Of a stretch of DNA of 10,000 nucleotides, positions 1 to 6,128 are shown in pieces (the first letter of the stretch is position 1; each line of letters starts with the position of its first letter). The position numbers and the translations under genes are program-made. The notes below the pieces were generated by a model. It was not told the origin of the DNA. It ran no database searches and saw only the letters and a list, made by a program, of their open reading frames with translations. Origin of the DNA: Baffinella frigidus (taxonomy: Eukaryota; Cryptophyceae; Cryptomonadales; Baffinellaceae); assembly GCA_026770585.1 (NCBI GenBank), contig MU646405.1, positions 89,459-99,458 on the forward strand, read 5' to 3'.

Positions 1-27
1 GGGGGGGGGGGGGGGGGGGGAGAGAGA
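1..27. repeat. Poly-G run followed by short (AG)n
   Basis: Twenty G residues at the window edge pass directly into AGAGAGA. It is a compound simple repeat, possibly longer to the left. The same G-run then (AG)n arrangement occurs again at 4548-4589. Confidence 0.9.
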
Positions 28-635
28 CGCTCATCTCGGATCTCTCCACGCACGCGCTCCGCGAGGTCAGTCCACACTCCGGACTTCCAAGGGATTTCGT
101 GAATAACACAAGTGAATACCCCATACACCCTACCCTAGATAATACTTTTGTGAGTTAGGGACATGCCCCTAAGCCCGCTCCTCGAGGTCTGTATCACTTA
201 CAAGTCACCGACGCCTAACCTGCCCGGACTTTCGGGTAGGTTTGGTCACGTTCTCCTAGGGGAAGGGTTCGTTATGTGTACGGGAGTCGTTTAGATGGAC
301 CGTTTCGATGGGCCGCTTCCCAAAGGCACTGGTGGCTGCTGCGTGGCTGGCACGCCCCCCACACACTGCGTTCTCGTCCACCAATCGATCGCTGTCAGCG
401 GAATCCCGCATGGCTGTCCGACAGCCCACCGGGCTGGGTTTGGGTTCGGATGATGAGAAGGGGCGCTGGGGGGGGCGGTCACGGGAGGACATTGGAGAGG
501 CCTCTCCGAAAACGGTGGTCGCGCTCCCGGAAGCTGCACACCTGTGTGGTCCAAGCAAAGAGTGGGCCGTCACGTGACTTGCAGGCTCGTAACCTATCGT
601 CCATTCTGGATATCTGCAAGTCCTGCTCAGACACA
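28..635. other. No gene recognised; unique-looking sequence
   Basis: Several short reading frames overlap here on both strands (for example 308-577 on +), but none shows a known domain and they are mutually exclusive. The only structure I can support is a small stem-loop at 214-245 and the TTTGGTCACGTT word at 241-252. Confidence 0.5.
214..245. repeat. Short imperfect stem-loop
   Basis: CCTAACCTGCCCG (214-226) faces CGGGTAGGTTTGG (233-245) across a 6-nt loop, with 11 of 13 pairs matching. Function unknown. It overlaps the word GTTTGGTCACGTT that recurs inverted at 736-748. Confidence 0.5.
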
Positions 636-748
636 CAACTCGAGGCTGCAGACGGAGTATTTTAAATGTAGGATTATTAAATTTACTACCAGTCACGGGC
701 AGACTTGGTCACGTTACTGGGGGAATCCCCCCAGTAACGTGACCAAAC
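240..748. mobile_element. Possible TIR element bounded by GTTTGGTCACGTT
   Basis: GTTTGGTCACGTT at 240-252 is repeated exactly in inverted orientation at 736-748, giving 13-bp terminal inverted repeats 509 bp apart. I see no target-site duplication. The right end lies inside the family A element 636-844, so the pairing may instead reflect shared repeat content. A weak call. Confidence 0.22.
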
Positions 749-844
749 GCCCCCGTGTGTGAGAAAATTACTACACCCACCTTTTTCATTTCACTTGTAA
801 AAGAATCCCAGGTTTAAAATAGTCACATTTCTAGCCTCGAGTGG
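636..844. mobile_element. MITE-like element, family A, copy 1
   Basis: Inverted ends CAACTCGAGGCT (636-647) and AGCCTCGAGTGG (833-844) match at 11 of 12 positions, and the similarity continues more loosely for about 18 bp inward (GAGTATTTT against AAAATAGTC). The interior aligns with the copies at 1678-1866 and 9367-9567: shared blocks include TATTT-A-ATGT-GG near the left end, TACCAG, TTACTACAC and CACTTGTAAAAGAA. The dinucleotide CA lies on both sides (634-635, 845-846), possibly a 2-bp target duplication. No coding capacity. This copy carries a strong internal hairpin at 705-746. Confidence 0.7.
705..746. repeat. Perfect 19-bp hairpin
   Basis: The arm at 705-723 (begins TTGGTCACGTTACTGG) is exactly complementary to 728-746 across a 4-nt loop AATC. 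It sits inside family A copy 1. The copy at 1678-1866 retains only a related right-hand word (CCCAGTTACGTGCCCAA), so the palindrome is specific to this copy. Confidence 0.9.
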
Positions 845-978
845 CAGCCTTGGTGAAGGTGCATACATTGCGGCCGTCTTATTAGTAATCAAGGTCTCGC
901 TTGATGTCTGGAGCTAAGTGTGAGCTGCTTGCTTACACCACGGTTTGGGTGTTCAGCCCAGTTGGCTAAGTTGCTCTC

Positions 979-1286
979 AGAGGCCGGGTCATGGGAACAG
1001 GGTCCCAAAGACCACTTCGCTAAGTCAATTTCGCCTTGCAATCTGAAGTGGTCTTTGGCCCCAAAGACCACTTCGATATCCGCACCGACCTCTTCGGTTT
1101 AGTCAACCACGGTTCGAGAATGTTTCGCAAGAAGGTCAGAAACATTCTCGAACCGTGGTTGACTAAACCGAAGAGGTCGGTGCGGATATCGAAGTGGTCT
1201 TTGGGGCCAAAGACCACTTCAGATTGCAAGGCGAAATTGACTTAGCGAAGTGGTCTTTGGGACCCTGTTCCCATGACCCGGCCTCT
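979..1286. repeat. Perfect 148-bp inverted repeat with 12-nt spacer
   Basis: Positions x and 2265-x are complementary from 979-1126 to 1139-1286, and I found no mismatch or gap reading both arms. The spacer is 1127-1138. Each arm carries the 12-mer AAAGACCACTTC or its complement three times, two of them forming a nested 14-bp hairpin. The arms show no TIR resembling the other families here. A transcript would fold into a very long duplex, and the DNA could extrude as a cruciform. Perfect identity implies a recent origin or continuing gene conversion. Open frames on the two strands give almost the same protein only because of the symmetry. Confidence 0.95.
1045..1074. repeat. Nested 14-bp hairpin in left arm of the large palindrome
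   Basis: GAAGTGGTCTTTGG (1045-1058) faces CCAAAGACCACTTC (1061-1074) across a CC loop. The mirror copy is at 1191-1220 with loop GG. A further copy of the 12-mer lies at 1007-1018, mirrored at 1247-1258, giving six copies in total. Confidence 0.9.
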
Positions 1287-1353
1287 CTCACTAGGTTGTG
1301 AGGCGGGGGGGCTTAGGGGTGGTCGCGGGCTGCTAGGGGCCTTACTTATCGCC

Positions 1354-1524
1354 TCACCTCGCTTTCTAGCTCGTCGCGGTCGTGGTTGGCAGTTGATATG
1401 CTCGTTTGGAATTTAGAAACCTTACGTATCTGGGGGGGCTGCGGTGCGGGGATGTTGTTCTTGCACCGCACGACGTCTCGTCAAATTGTCAAACACAACC
1501 GCGACGAGCCAGCAGGCGAGGTGA
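1354..1524. mobile_element. Imperfect inverted-repeat element (MITE-like)
   Basis: The segment 1354-1396 (TCACCTCGC...GCTCGTCGCGGT...TTGGCA) pairs with 1482-1524 in inverted orientation at most positions. A small stem TGCGGTGC/GCACCGCA lies inside, at about 1440-1470. No target duplication is evident and there is no coding capacity. Probably an old non-autonomous element. Confidence 0.5.
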
Positions 1525-1651
1525 GACGAGACGTTATTGAACCCCGCCTTCCCCTTGCAGGTGAGTGAGTGTCTGGCGGAGCTGCGGTGCGGTTCAGTGT
1601 TGCTAGCGCCGCGCGACATCGGACCGGAGCCTCTTCGAATTCTCCGGGCAC

Positions 1652-1930
1652 ACGCCGCGTGGGTCGCGATTCAGGTTCCACACGAGAATGCTGGAGGATC
1701 CTATTTACATGTGGGGATGTAAATATGTGTACCAGGATACCGTAAAAAACCTCGTGTCTGGACTAATTTCGCCCAGTTACGTGCCCAACTTCACGAAAGT
1801 TACTACACAAATGCCCACTTGTAAAAGAAATCAGTTTGAAATAGGTCCTATAGCATTCTCGTGTGGTTCAGAGGGTTCATCCGGGAACATCATTTAATTC
1901 AATGTTACGCCGCGTGGGTCGCGACTCAGG
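1652..1930. repeat. 24-bp direct repeats flanking family A copy 2
   Basis: ACGCCGCGTGGGTCGCGA followed by TTCAGG at 1652-1675 recurs at 1907-1930 with one mismatch (C for T), 255 bp apart. They enclose the whole family A element 1678-1866. They are too long and too far from the element's ends to be an ordinary target duplication. Confidence 0.75.
1678..1866. mobile_element. MITE-like element, family A, copy 2
   Basis: Perfect 15-bp terminal inverted repeats CCACACGAGAATGCT (1678-1692) and its complement (1852-1866), followed by a looser inverted match through CCTATTT/AAATAGG. The dinucleotide TT lies on both sides (1676-1677, 1867-1868). At 189 bp it is the cleanest of the three copies. Interior words TACATGTGGGG, GTACCAGGAT and GTTACTAC are shared with the copy at 9367-9567. 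Non-coding. Confidence 0.8.
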
Positions 1931-2240
1931 TCTGTATGCTACACGCCCCGAATCTACTTTGGAGTCCTCATAACCTTGCGTCCGTAGGTGCCCTTAGAGC
2001 TTAGATACCCACATCAGGTGCATAGGGTTACGGCCTTAATCAGGGTGGGTGGGCCTGCGGCATTGTCAATACCGCAGGCTCAAGGGCCTACGGTACGCCC
2101 TAAGGGTCTGAGTCCTCCCATCAGAAACCTGGTTGTGACCAAGGTCGGTTGTGACCAAGGTTCTGCCGTTCGCCAAACTATGCTTCACCGCGTAGGATAG
2201 GAGCCACAACAGTGCGACACACTCTGAAACCTCAGCGTCT
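1931..2240. other. Intergenic, with a small hairpin and a 16-bp tandem duplication
   Basis: No gene seen. GCCTGCGGCATTG (2053-2065) faces CAATACCGCAGGC (2067-2079) around a single T with one mismatched pair. GGTTGTGACCAAGGT plus C/T is tandemly duplicated at 2131-2146 and 2147-2162. Confidence 0.6.
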
Positions 2241-2243
2241 CAC

Positions 2244-2380
2244 CACACGGTGGGCTACGAGGGTTTCGTTGACCCTGGATTCCAGGGTGATACGTGACCA
2301 ATTTGCCCCAGAAAAAATCGTAAAGTTGGTTGTCTTCAGACAAGTTGATGTTTGATGAAAGGTTCGTAGTCCACCGTGTG
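2244..2380. mobile_element. Inverted-repeat element with 17-bp ends
   Basis: CACACGGTGGGCTACGA (2244-2260) faces TCGTAGTCCACCGTGTG (2364-2380), 16 of 17 matching; the odd pair is G opposite T. A weaker inverted match extends both inward and outward. A small ACCCTGG-ATT-CCAGGGT stem lies inside at about 2271-2287. Non-coding, and a single copy in this window. Confidence 0.55.
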
Positions 2381-2385
2381 GGACC

Positions 2386-2782
2386 AGTGTCTCTTCGCGC
2401 TCCATCACCCCGCGCTCTCTTCCGGTACTGAATAGATTCTGTTTCAGATTTGGCTTGGCGTTGGAACCATTTCTCAATTCCCGAGGTTCAAAATACCTGG
2501 GTTCGTACCAGGAAGGTTTTAGATGGTCACCTTGCGAAATAAAATCTGGGACTAGCTTCTTCCCCTTACCGCCAGCCAGCGTCCAGACCCGACCCAAGTC
2601 CTGCGTGTCGCGAAACGATGCTTTCCCACGCCGTAGGAGCGTACCCTAGGTATCCCTTAATTGGCGAGTAGGCTCATACGTCCTACCGTAGGGCCCCAGG
2701 ACCTGCCTAGGACCTCGTGGGGATCAATTTTGACCCCCGCGCCACCTAATTGATATGCTTGTGAGCCTGGCAACGCCCTATT
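2386..2782. other. No gene recognised
   Basis: No domain-bearing frame is visible. The stretch has small self-complementary words (CCTGG...CCAGG near 2500; GGGG-TCAA/TTGA-CCCC near 2719-2738) and a word resembling 2168-2200 at about 2607-2636 (ATGCTT...ACGCCGTAGGA). It is probably degraded repeat sequence. Confidence 0.4.
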
Positions 2783-2783
2783 A

Positions 2784-2900
2784 CAGGGGTACCTCGCTCA
2801 TAAGGAACTGCCTCCCCCTAGGACCCTACAGTAGGCCTATGTCTAGGGCCCTATGGTGGTCCTAGGGGGTGGGCGCTTTCTTATGAGCGAGGTACCCCTG
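2784..2900. mobile_element. MITE-like element, family B, copy 1 (TA-flanked)
   Basis: Ends CAGGGGTACCTCGCTCATAA and its complement are perfect for 21 bp, diverge briefly, then match again over CCCCCTAGGACC, so almost the whole 117-bp element is one inverted repeat. TA stands on both sides (2782-2783, 2901-2902), as expected for Tc1/mariner-type insertion. Any conceptual translation, such as one reading MSEVPL, comes from the terminal repeat and is not a gene. Confidence 0.85.
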
Positions 2901-2902
2901 TA

Positions 2903-3004
2903 GCGATTACACCTTGTCTCACCGGAAGCACGGCGCAGGTTGCAAAAGCCTTGAAGAAACGTGCGCCTGCGGAGCCAGTCGAGAAGGCAAAGAACAAGTG
3001 GTGA
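2903..3004 (+). CDS. Candidate terminal exon of an unknown gene (weak)
   Basis: Directly after the TAG at the end of the family B element, one frame reads 33 residues to a TGA at 3002-3004. Its tail is lysine- and alanine-rich (AQVAKALKKRAPAEPVEKAK), unlike the cysteine- and proline-rich noise elsewhere on the left side. CTGTAG just before it could act as a 3' splice site, which would mean the element supplies the acceptor. I cannot recognise the protein, find no upstream exon, and another frame is also open here. This may be chance. Confidence 0.15.
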   Translation, partial: AITPCLTGSTAQVAKALKKRAPAEPVEKAKNKW

Positions 3005-3064
3005 TCCACGAACCAGGATTGCTCGCCTACAGTGGTGATCCACGCACAGGGATTCGAGGGATAC
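2997..3064. repeat. 34-bp tandem duplication
   Basis: AGTGGTGATCCACG begins both units (2997-3030 and 3031-3064). The units stay similar over about 24 bp (ACCAGGATT against ACAGGGATT) and diverge afterwards. Confidence 0.7.
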
Positions 3065-3131
3065 AGCCCCGTGTAGGATGACCGGCGTGAGTGTAAAGTC
3101 ACTCCGGCCATCCTACACGGGGCTGTATCCC
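3058..3131. repeat. 33-bp hairpin, two mismatches
   Basis: GGGATACAGCCCCGTGTAGG and on to 3090 pairs with 3099-3131 across an 8-nt loop (3091-3098). The stem contains GTGTAGGATG, a word that recurs at the ends of the 37-bp tandem units and at about 3323. Confidence 0.85.
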
Positions 3132-3143
3132 CAGAAGGATTTC

Positions 3144-3217
3144 TCGACAACAATGACCCACGCCGCGCGTAGGATGGTCCTCGACAACAATGCCCCATAC
3201 CACGTTTAGGATGGTCC
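3144..3217. repeat. 37-bp tandem repeat, two units plus fragments
   Basis: Both units run TCGACAACAATG...TAGGATGGTCC (3144-3180 and 3181-3217). A partial third start follows at 3218, and another GTGTAGGATGGTCCTCGAC end lies at about 3323-3341. There are no spacers between units, so this is not a CRISPR-like array. Confidence 0.8.
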
Positions 3218-3295
3218 TGGACACTGCCCCATACGATTCGTACGAGTCGTTCACTTTTGGAGAGACTATGGGGCACACGATACCCCCATATGGGG

Positions 3296-3325
3296 CACGC
3301 GATACCCCATGTGGGGTATCGCGTG
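3296..3325. repeat. Perfect 14-bp palindrome
   Basis: CACGCGATACCCCA and its exact complement surround TG. Its left arm is also repeated directly just upstream (CACACGATACCCCCA at about 3274), so it seems to be built from local duplications. Confidence 0.85.
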
Positions 3326-3438
3326 TAGGATGGTCCTCGACGCATAGCCGTTGGCCTACCGTAGGCTGCTCCGGGGTCTGAGACCTTGCTCTCGAGTACC
3401 CCCGTGGGAAAAGAAGATTCCAGGAATCTCTGCGGACG

Positions 3439-3544
3439 CAAGGGTTAGTAACCGCCCCCCTCTAGGACCCTACAACAGGACCATGCCTAGGGACCTATGG
3501 TGATCCTAGGGGGGTGGGCGTTTCTTATGAGCGAGGTACCCCTA
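3439..3544. mobile_element. MITE-like element, family B, copy 2 (left end damaged)
   Basis: The interior (CTAGGACCCTAC...CTATGGTGATCCTAGG) and the right terminal repeat (CTTATGAGCGAGGTACCCCT) match the copy at 2784-2900. The left terminal repeat has lost about 12 bp (the CCTCGCTCATAAG block). No TA duplication is preserved. Confidence 0.8.
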
Positions 3545-3840
3545 AATGGTTTGTTGGGTCCTCGCGTTGTGGAGCCACCGGCACACTCAGCGCGTCTTGC
3601 AATGCCAGCAAGACCCAGCCACCACCAGCCCTGCGAGGCGGGCCAAATCGACGAGTGTGTGGAGCCATTTCCTCGGGTGGCACATTCGTTTTCGAAGGTG
3701 CCGCCCGAGGAATTGGCGCATGCCCCAGCATCGATTAGCTCCACTTCGGAGGGTCCTGGTGGCAGGACACGTTTCTGGCTGGGTGGTGGCGATACGCTCT
3801 GGACGCGGGTGTGTACTTACATGTAAACATTTTTTCTCTG
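3545..3840. repeat. Degenerate inverted-repeat region around a CCTCGGG hairpin
   Basis: CCTCGGGTGGCAC (3671-3683) faces GTGCCGCCCGAGG (3698-3710) with one mismatch. Outside it a diverged inverted similarity continues for roughly 80-100 bp per side (AAATGGC/GCCATTT-type words, CTGGCTGGGT-type words). The + and - strand frames here both contain SSGGTF, as expected from the symmetry. Likely an old element between two family B copies. Confidence 0.45.
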
Positions 3841-3891
3841 TGTAGGTCTCTATCTCTGTAGAAACTGAGCCCCGGTCGCCCTCTCTGGTTA

Positions 3892-4006
3892 CAGTGGTGC
3901 CTCGCCCATCAGAAAACGCCCCCCCCCTAGGACCCTGCAGTAGCCCTACGTCTAGGCCCCCATGGTGGTCCTAGAGGGGCAGTCGCTTCTTATGAGCGAG
4001 GTACAG
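3892..4006. mobile_element. MITE-like element, family B, copy 3
   Basis: Same orientation and interior as the other two copies (CTAGGACCCTGCAGTAG, CATGGTGGTCCTAG). The left end CAGTGGTGCCTCGC is diverged and the right end has lost a few bases after GAGGTAC. TA precedes the left end (3890-3891) and follows the right end (4007-4008). Confidence 0.75.
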
Positions 4007-4008
4007 TA

Positions 4009-4454
4009 CGAGCACCTTGTCCACCCCACGTAGCAGCGTTTCGTGGATCATTTCACGCCCCTTACCCCGACAATCCCTAACCCCTGAAGGTACCCCTGCA
4101 CAGGCAAGCTCCCAAAAGCGTGTCGGAGTTGAAACGCACAGAGCCAAGCGCCACCTGCGACTCTCGGCATACAGAGCTGTATTGACACCAACATTGCAAA
4201 ACGACGCTAGATTTTTCAGTAGGGCCTACTGAGCGATCACACGACCACGCTGATATCGGGGCGAGAACGCCCCCATATTGGCATCTGCGCGATCGCGCGA
4301 CAATCGTTTGTCCTGAGATTCACCACAGCTGGCTGCCCATTCGCCGCTTGCATAGTGCGCAGATGGTGCCCGTGGACATTTCACACTAGCTCGGTCGTAG
4401 ATCGGAACGTGAAGGACGGAAAGGTGCGCAAGATGATCTCTGCGTTCCACCCCA
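4009..4454. other. No gene recognised
   Basis: Only short structures: the palindrome CAGTAGGGCCTACTG (4217-4231), GCGCGATCGCGC (about 4287-4298), and ATCTGCGC/GCGCAGAT about 70 bp apart. A + strand frame near 4410-4500 reads as lysine-rich (VRKMISAFHPKAAADRIGHK), but the related repeat at 4746 has stops in that frame, so I do not call it. Confidence 0.4.
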
Positions 4455-4791
4455 AGGCTGCTGCTGACCGTATCGGTCACAAAATCGCGTGTAGTAATGA
4501 GATGCAAAATGGCAGAGAGACCGAGTGACAAAGCGACAGAAAAACAGGGGGGGGTGGGGGGGGGGGGGGAGAGAGAGAGAGAGAGAGAGCGAGGATGCAT
4601 TGACTATGTACACGTGCAGTGTAATTTACAAATCCATTCTAAAGGACATTCAAAATCAACAGCGAGTGTCACCCCCAACCACTCCTAGCACTCGCGGTCT
4701 TTCCCAAGGCCGGCATTTGGGTCCTTTCGGTCATTGAGGTCCTTTAGGCTGCTGCTGACCTTATCGGTCACGAGGTCGTGTGGTAATGAGA
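4455..4791. repeat. Direct repeat pair, about 47 bp
   Basis: AGGCTGCTGCTGACC-TATCGGTCAC and on to TAATGAGA is present at 4455-4502 and again at 4746-4791 with several substitutions and a small indel. Weaker similarity continues downstream (GACAGAAA). The two copies flank the G/AG microsatellite. Confidence 0.7.
4548..4589. repeat. Poly-G and (AG)n compound microsatellite
   Basis: Eight G, one T, fourteen G, then about ten AG units. On the other strand this is a (CT)n-poly-C tract. Similar in design to positions 1-27. Confidence 0.95.
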
Positions 4792-4963
4792 CTTTTTTTT
4801 GTTTTCACCGTGATCGAAGCCGAGAGGACAGAAATTTTCCGGCGATAATTGTATTGGTAGATAGTGGCATGTTGGAGGTGTGCTTTCTGAGGATGAGCTA
4901 TTGGCGCTATTGGAGCTTTAATGAACGTTGTACCGCAGCAAGCGTTCTTACCGAACCCTTTAA

Positions 4964-5202
4964 CTTTAGGTCCTTTAGGTTTTAATTTCTCCCAACATAT
5001 GCCAACGACACGCCGTTCCGTAGAAGGGATCTGCAGAGAAAGCATGTTTGCTTTCGGATCGCGTTTCGCTCTCCAGTGCAGAGGCTTGTGAAGAGGGGAT
5101 ACAGGTTAAGAGAGAAGAGACTTTTATTGAACTTATGACGTCGGACCATAAACTTAAGGCGTCCAGAGAGGGCTCGAAATTAAAAACCTAAAGGACCTAA
5201 AG
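4964..5202. mobile_element. Inverted-repeat element with 26-bp ends
   Basis: CTTTAGGTCCTTTAGG-TTTTAATTTC (4964-4989) is matched in inverted form at 5176-5202 with one extra base. The GGTCCTTTAGG word is itself an 11-bp near-duplication and also occurs singly at about 4738-4748; CCTAAAGACC-type words continue to the right of the element (5240-5253). A small GAAAGCA/TGCTTTC stem lies inside (5038-5055). Non-coding. Confidence 0.55.
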
Positions 5203-5278
5203 GACGAACTAAGACCAGTAAATGCTTCTTAATTAAATGACCTAAAGACCTAAATGTACAACCGAGTCTACCTACCTT

Positions 5279-5618
5279 AGCGTCGGAGGTACTCGCTTCA
5301 CGGCTTTGCTTGCCATCACTAACTCAAACTCAACGATCTCCAACTCAGTGGGAGGGTCCCCGGTGTGGGCACCGAGCGAGAGAGAATTGAGACCAAGCTA
5401 GGGGTGGCGAGGCAGCGTCGGAAAGAGAGTCATCCTACGCTCTAGCGTCTCAGTGGTCCTAAGCCGGCAACCTATCGCTCTAGCGTCACGACTGTCCTAC
5501 TCTCAACGTCCCCGCACTTCGGTGTCGTCGCCACTATTCTACTCAGCGTCACATTGCTCCAGCGTCCCACTTTTCCTACTCGGCGTCCGAGAACTTCTCA
5601 GCTTTCCTACCTAGCGTC
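5279..5618. promoter_or_regulatory. Array of AGCGTC-like motifs upstream of the UNG gene
   Basis: AGCGTC starts at 5279, 5414, 5444, 5482, 5545, 5561 and 5613, with variants AACGTC (5505) and GGCGTC (5582). Many are preceded by CCTAC-CT or CTCT, giving a loose unit such as CCTACCTAGCGTC. Spacing is irregular (16-40 bp in the dense part). It ends about 260 bp before the start codon. It could be a degenerate minisatellite or a cluster of binding sites; the position favours a regulatory reading but does not prove it. Confidence 0.4.
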
Positions 5619-5654
5619 TTTGTGAGCGACGGCCGCCCGGCCAACGCCGTGAAC

Positions 5655-5692
5655 TTTGACCAGTCCTCCTCCTGCACAGGTCAAATTTATAA
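5655..5692. promoter_or_regulatory. TTTGACC/GGTCAAA inverted repeat and TATA-like word
   Basis: TTTGACC (5655-5661) and GGTCAAA (5679-5685) form a perfect 7-bp inverted repeat spaced 17 nt, followed by TTTATAA at 5686-5692. It lies about 190 bp before the first ATG of the UNG gene. A core promoter here is an inference from position only. Confidence 0.3.
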
Positions 5693-5879
5693 CGCCGCTA
5701 ATTTTTAAAAGTGCCCGTCAGCCCCTTTCGCCGCACTGTTGAAGAGAGGCGAGAGCATTCCCGCGACAAATTCCCGGCAGAGCACTCAGGGGACGCTGAT
5801 CCGCCAGGCCTGGGTCCTCGTTCTTGCATTCCTCTTGCTTCTCTCCCGAGCAGCGTGCGACGACGAGAAGGTGAAGAAG

Positions 5880-6128
5880 ATGTCGATCCGCAATTTCTTC
5901 AAGCCCGCAGCCGGCGCGCTCTTGAGCCCCGGAGGTGCTGCAGCGGTGACGGGCCCACGACTTGCAAAGACAGCAAAATTATCGCCTGCACCGTCGCCCA
6001 AGCGCTTCAAGAGCAGCAATGTTGACGGCACGGACGATAAAGCGAGCCAGGAGCAGAAGGGAGTGGAGGATAGCAACTCGACGCTGACGGCCGAGGAGCC
6101 AGTGCAGCTGAACACGACTGCGGCAGAG
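5880..6128 (+). CDS. UNG: UNG exon 1 (N-terminal regulatory region)
   Basis: 83 codons from ATG to GCAGAG, then donor GTGTGG; ends in phase 0. A at -3 of the start codon is favourable. The segment is low-complexity and Ala/Ser/Pro/Lys-rich, as in the disordered N-terminus of nuclear UNG. The PIP-box lacks the usual leading Gln because the Met sits there. The exact donor is the least certain of the set, since this region is not conserved. Confidence 0.75.

Noticed and set aside
308-577. 89-residue + strand frame with an N-terminus like a targeting peptide
   Set aside because: Competing frames cover the same bases, no known domain is visible, and it lies in repeat-flanked DNA. It could be revisited with transcript data.
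1105-1125. GGTTCGAGA resembling a tRNA T-loop
   Set aside because: No acceptor stem, anticodon arm or D-arm can be drawn around it. It belongs to the palindrome.
1020-1245. Two 69-residue open frames on opposite strands with almost the same protein
   Set aside because: They are mirror images produced by the perfect palindrome, with no domain and no other support.
3144-3217. CRISPR-like array
   Set aside because: The units abut without spacers, are only two in number, and the sequence is eukaryotic.
2881-3441. 186-residue minus-strand frame
   Set aside because: It runs through a family B end, two tandem repeats and two hairpins, so it is open by chance.
5739-5879. In-frame extension of UNG with a hydrophobic, signal-peptide-like run (WVLVLAFLLLLS)
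   Set aside because: It would have to start at TTG; there is no ATG between the in-frame stop at 5706 and the ATG at 5880.
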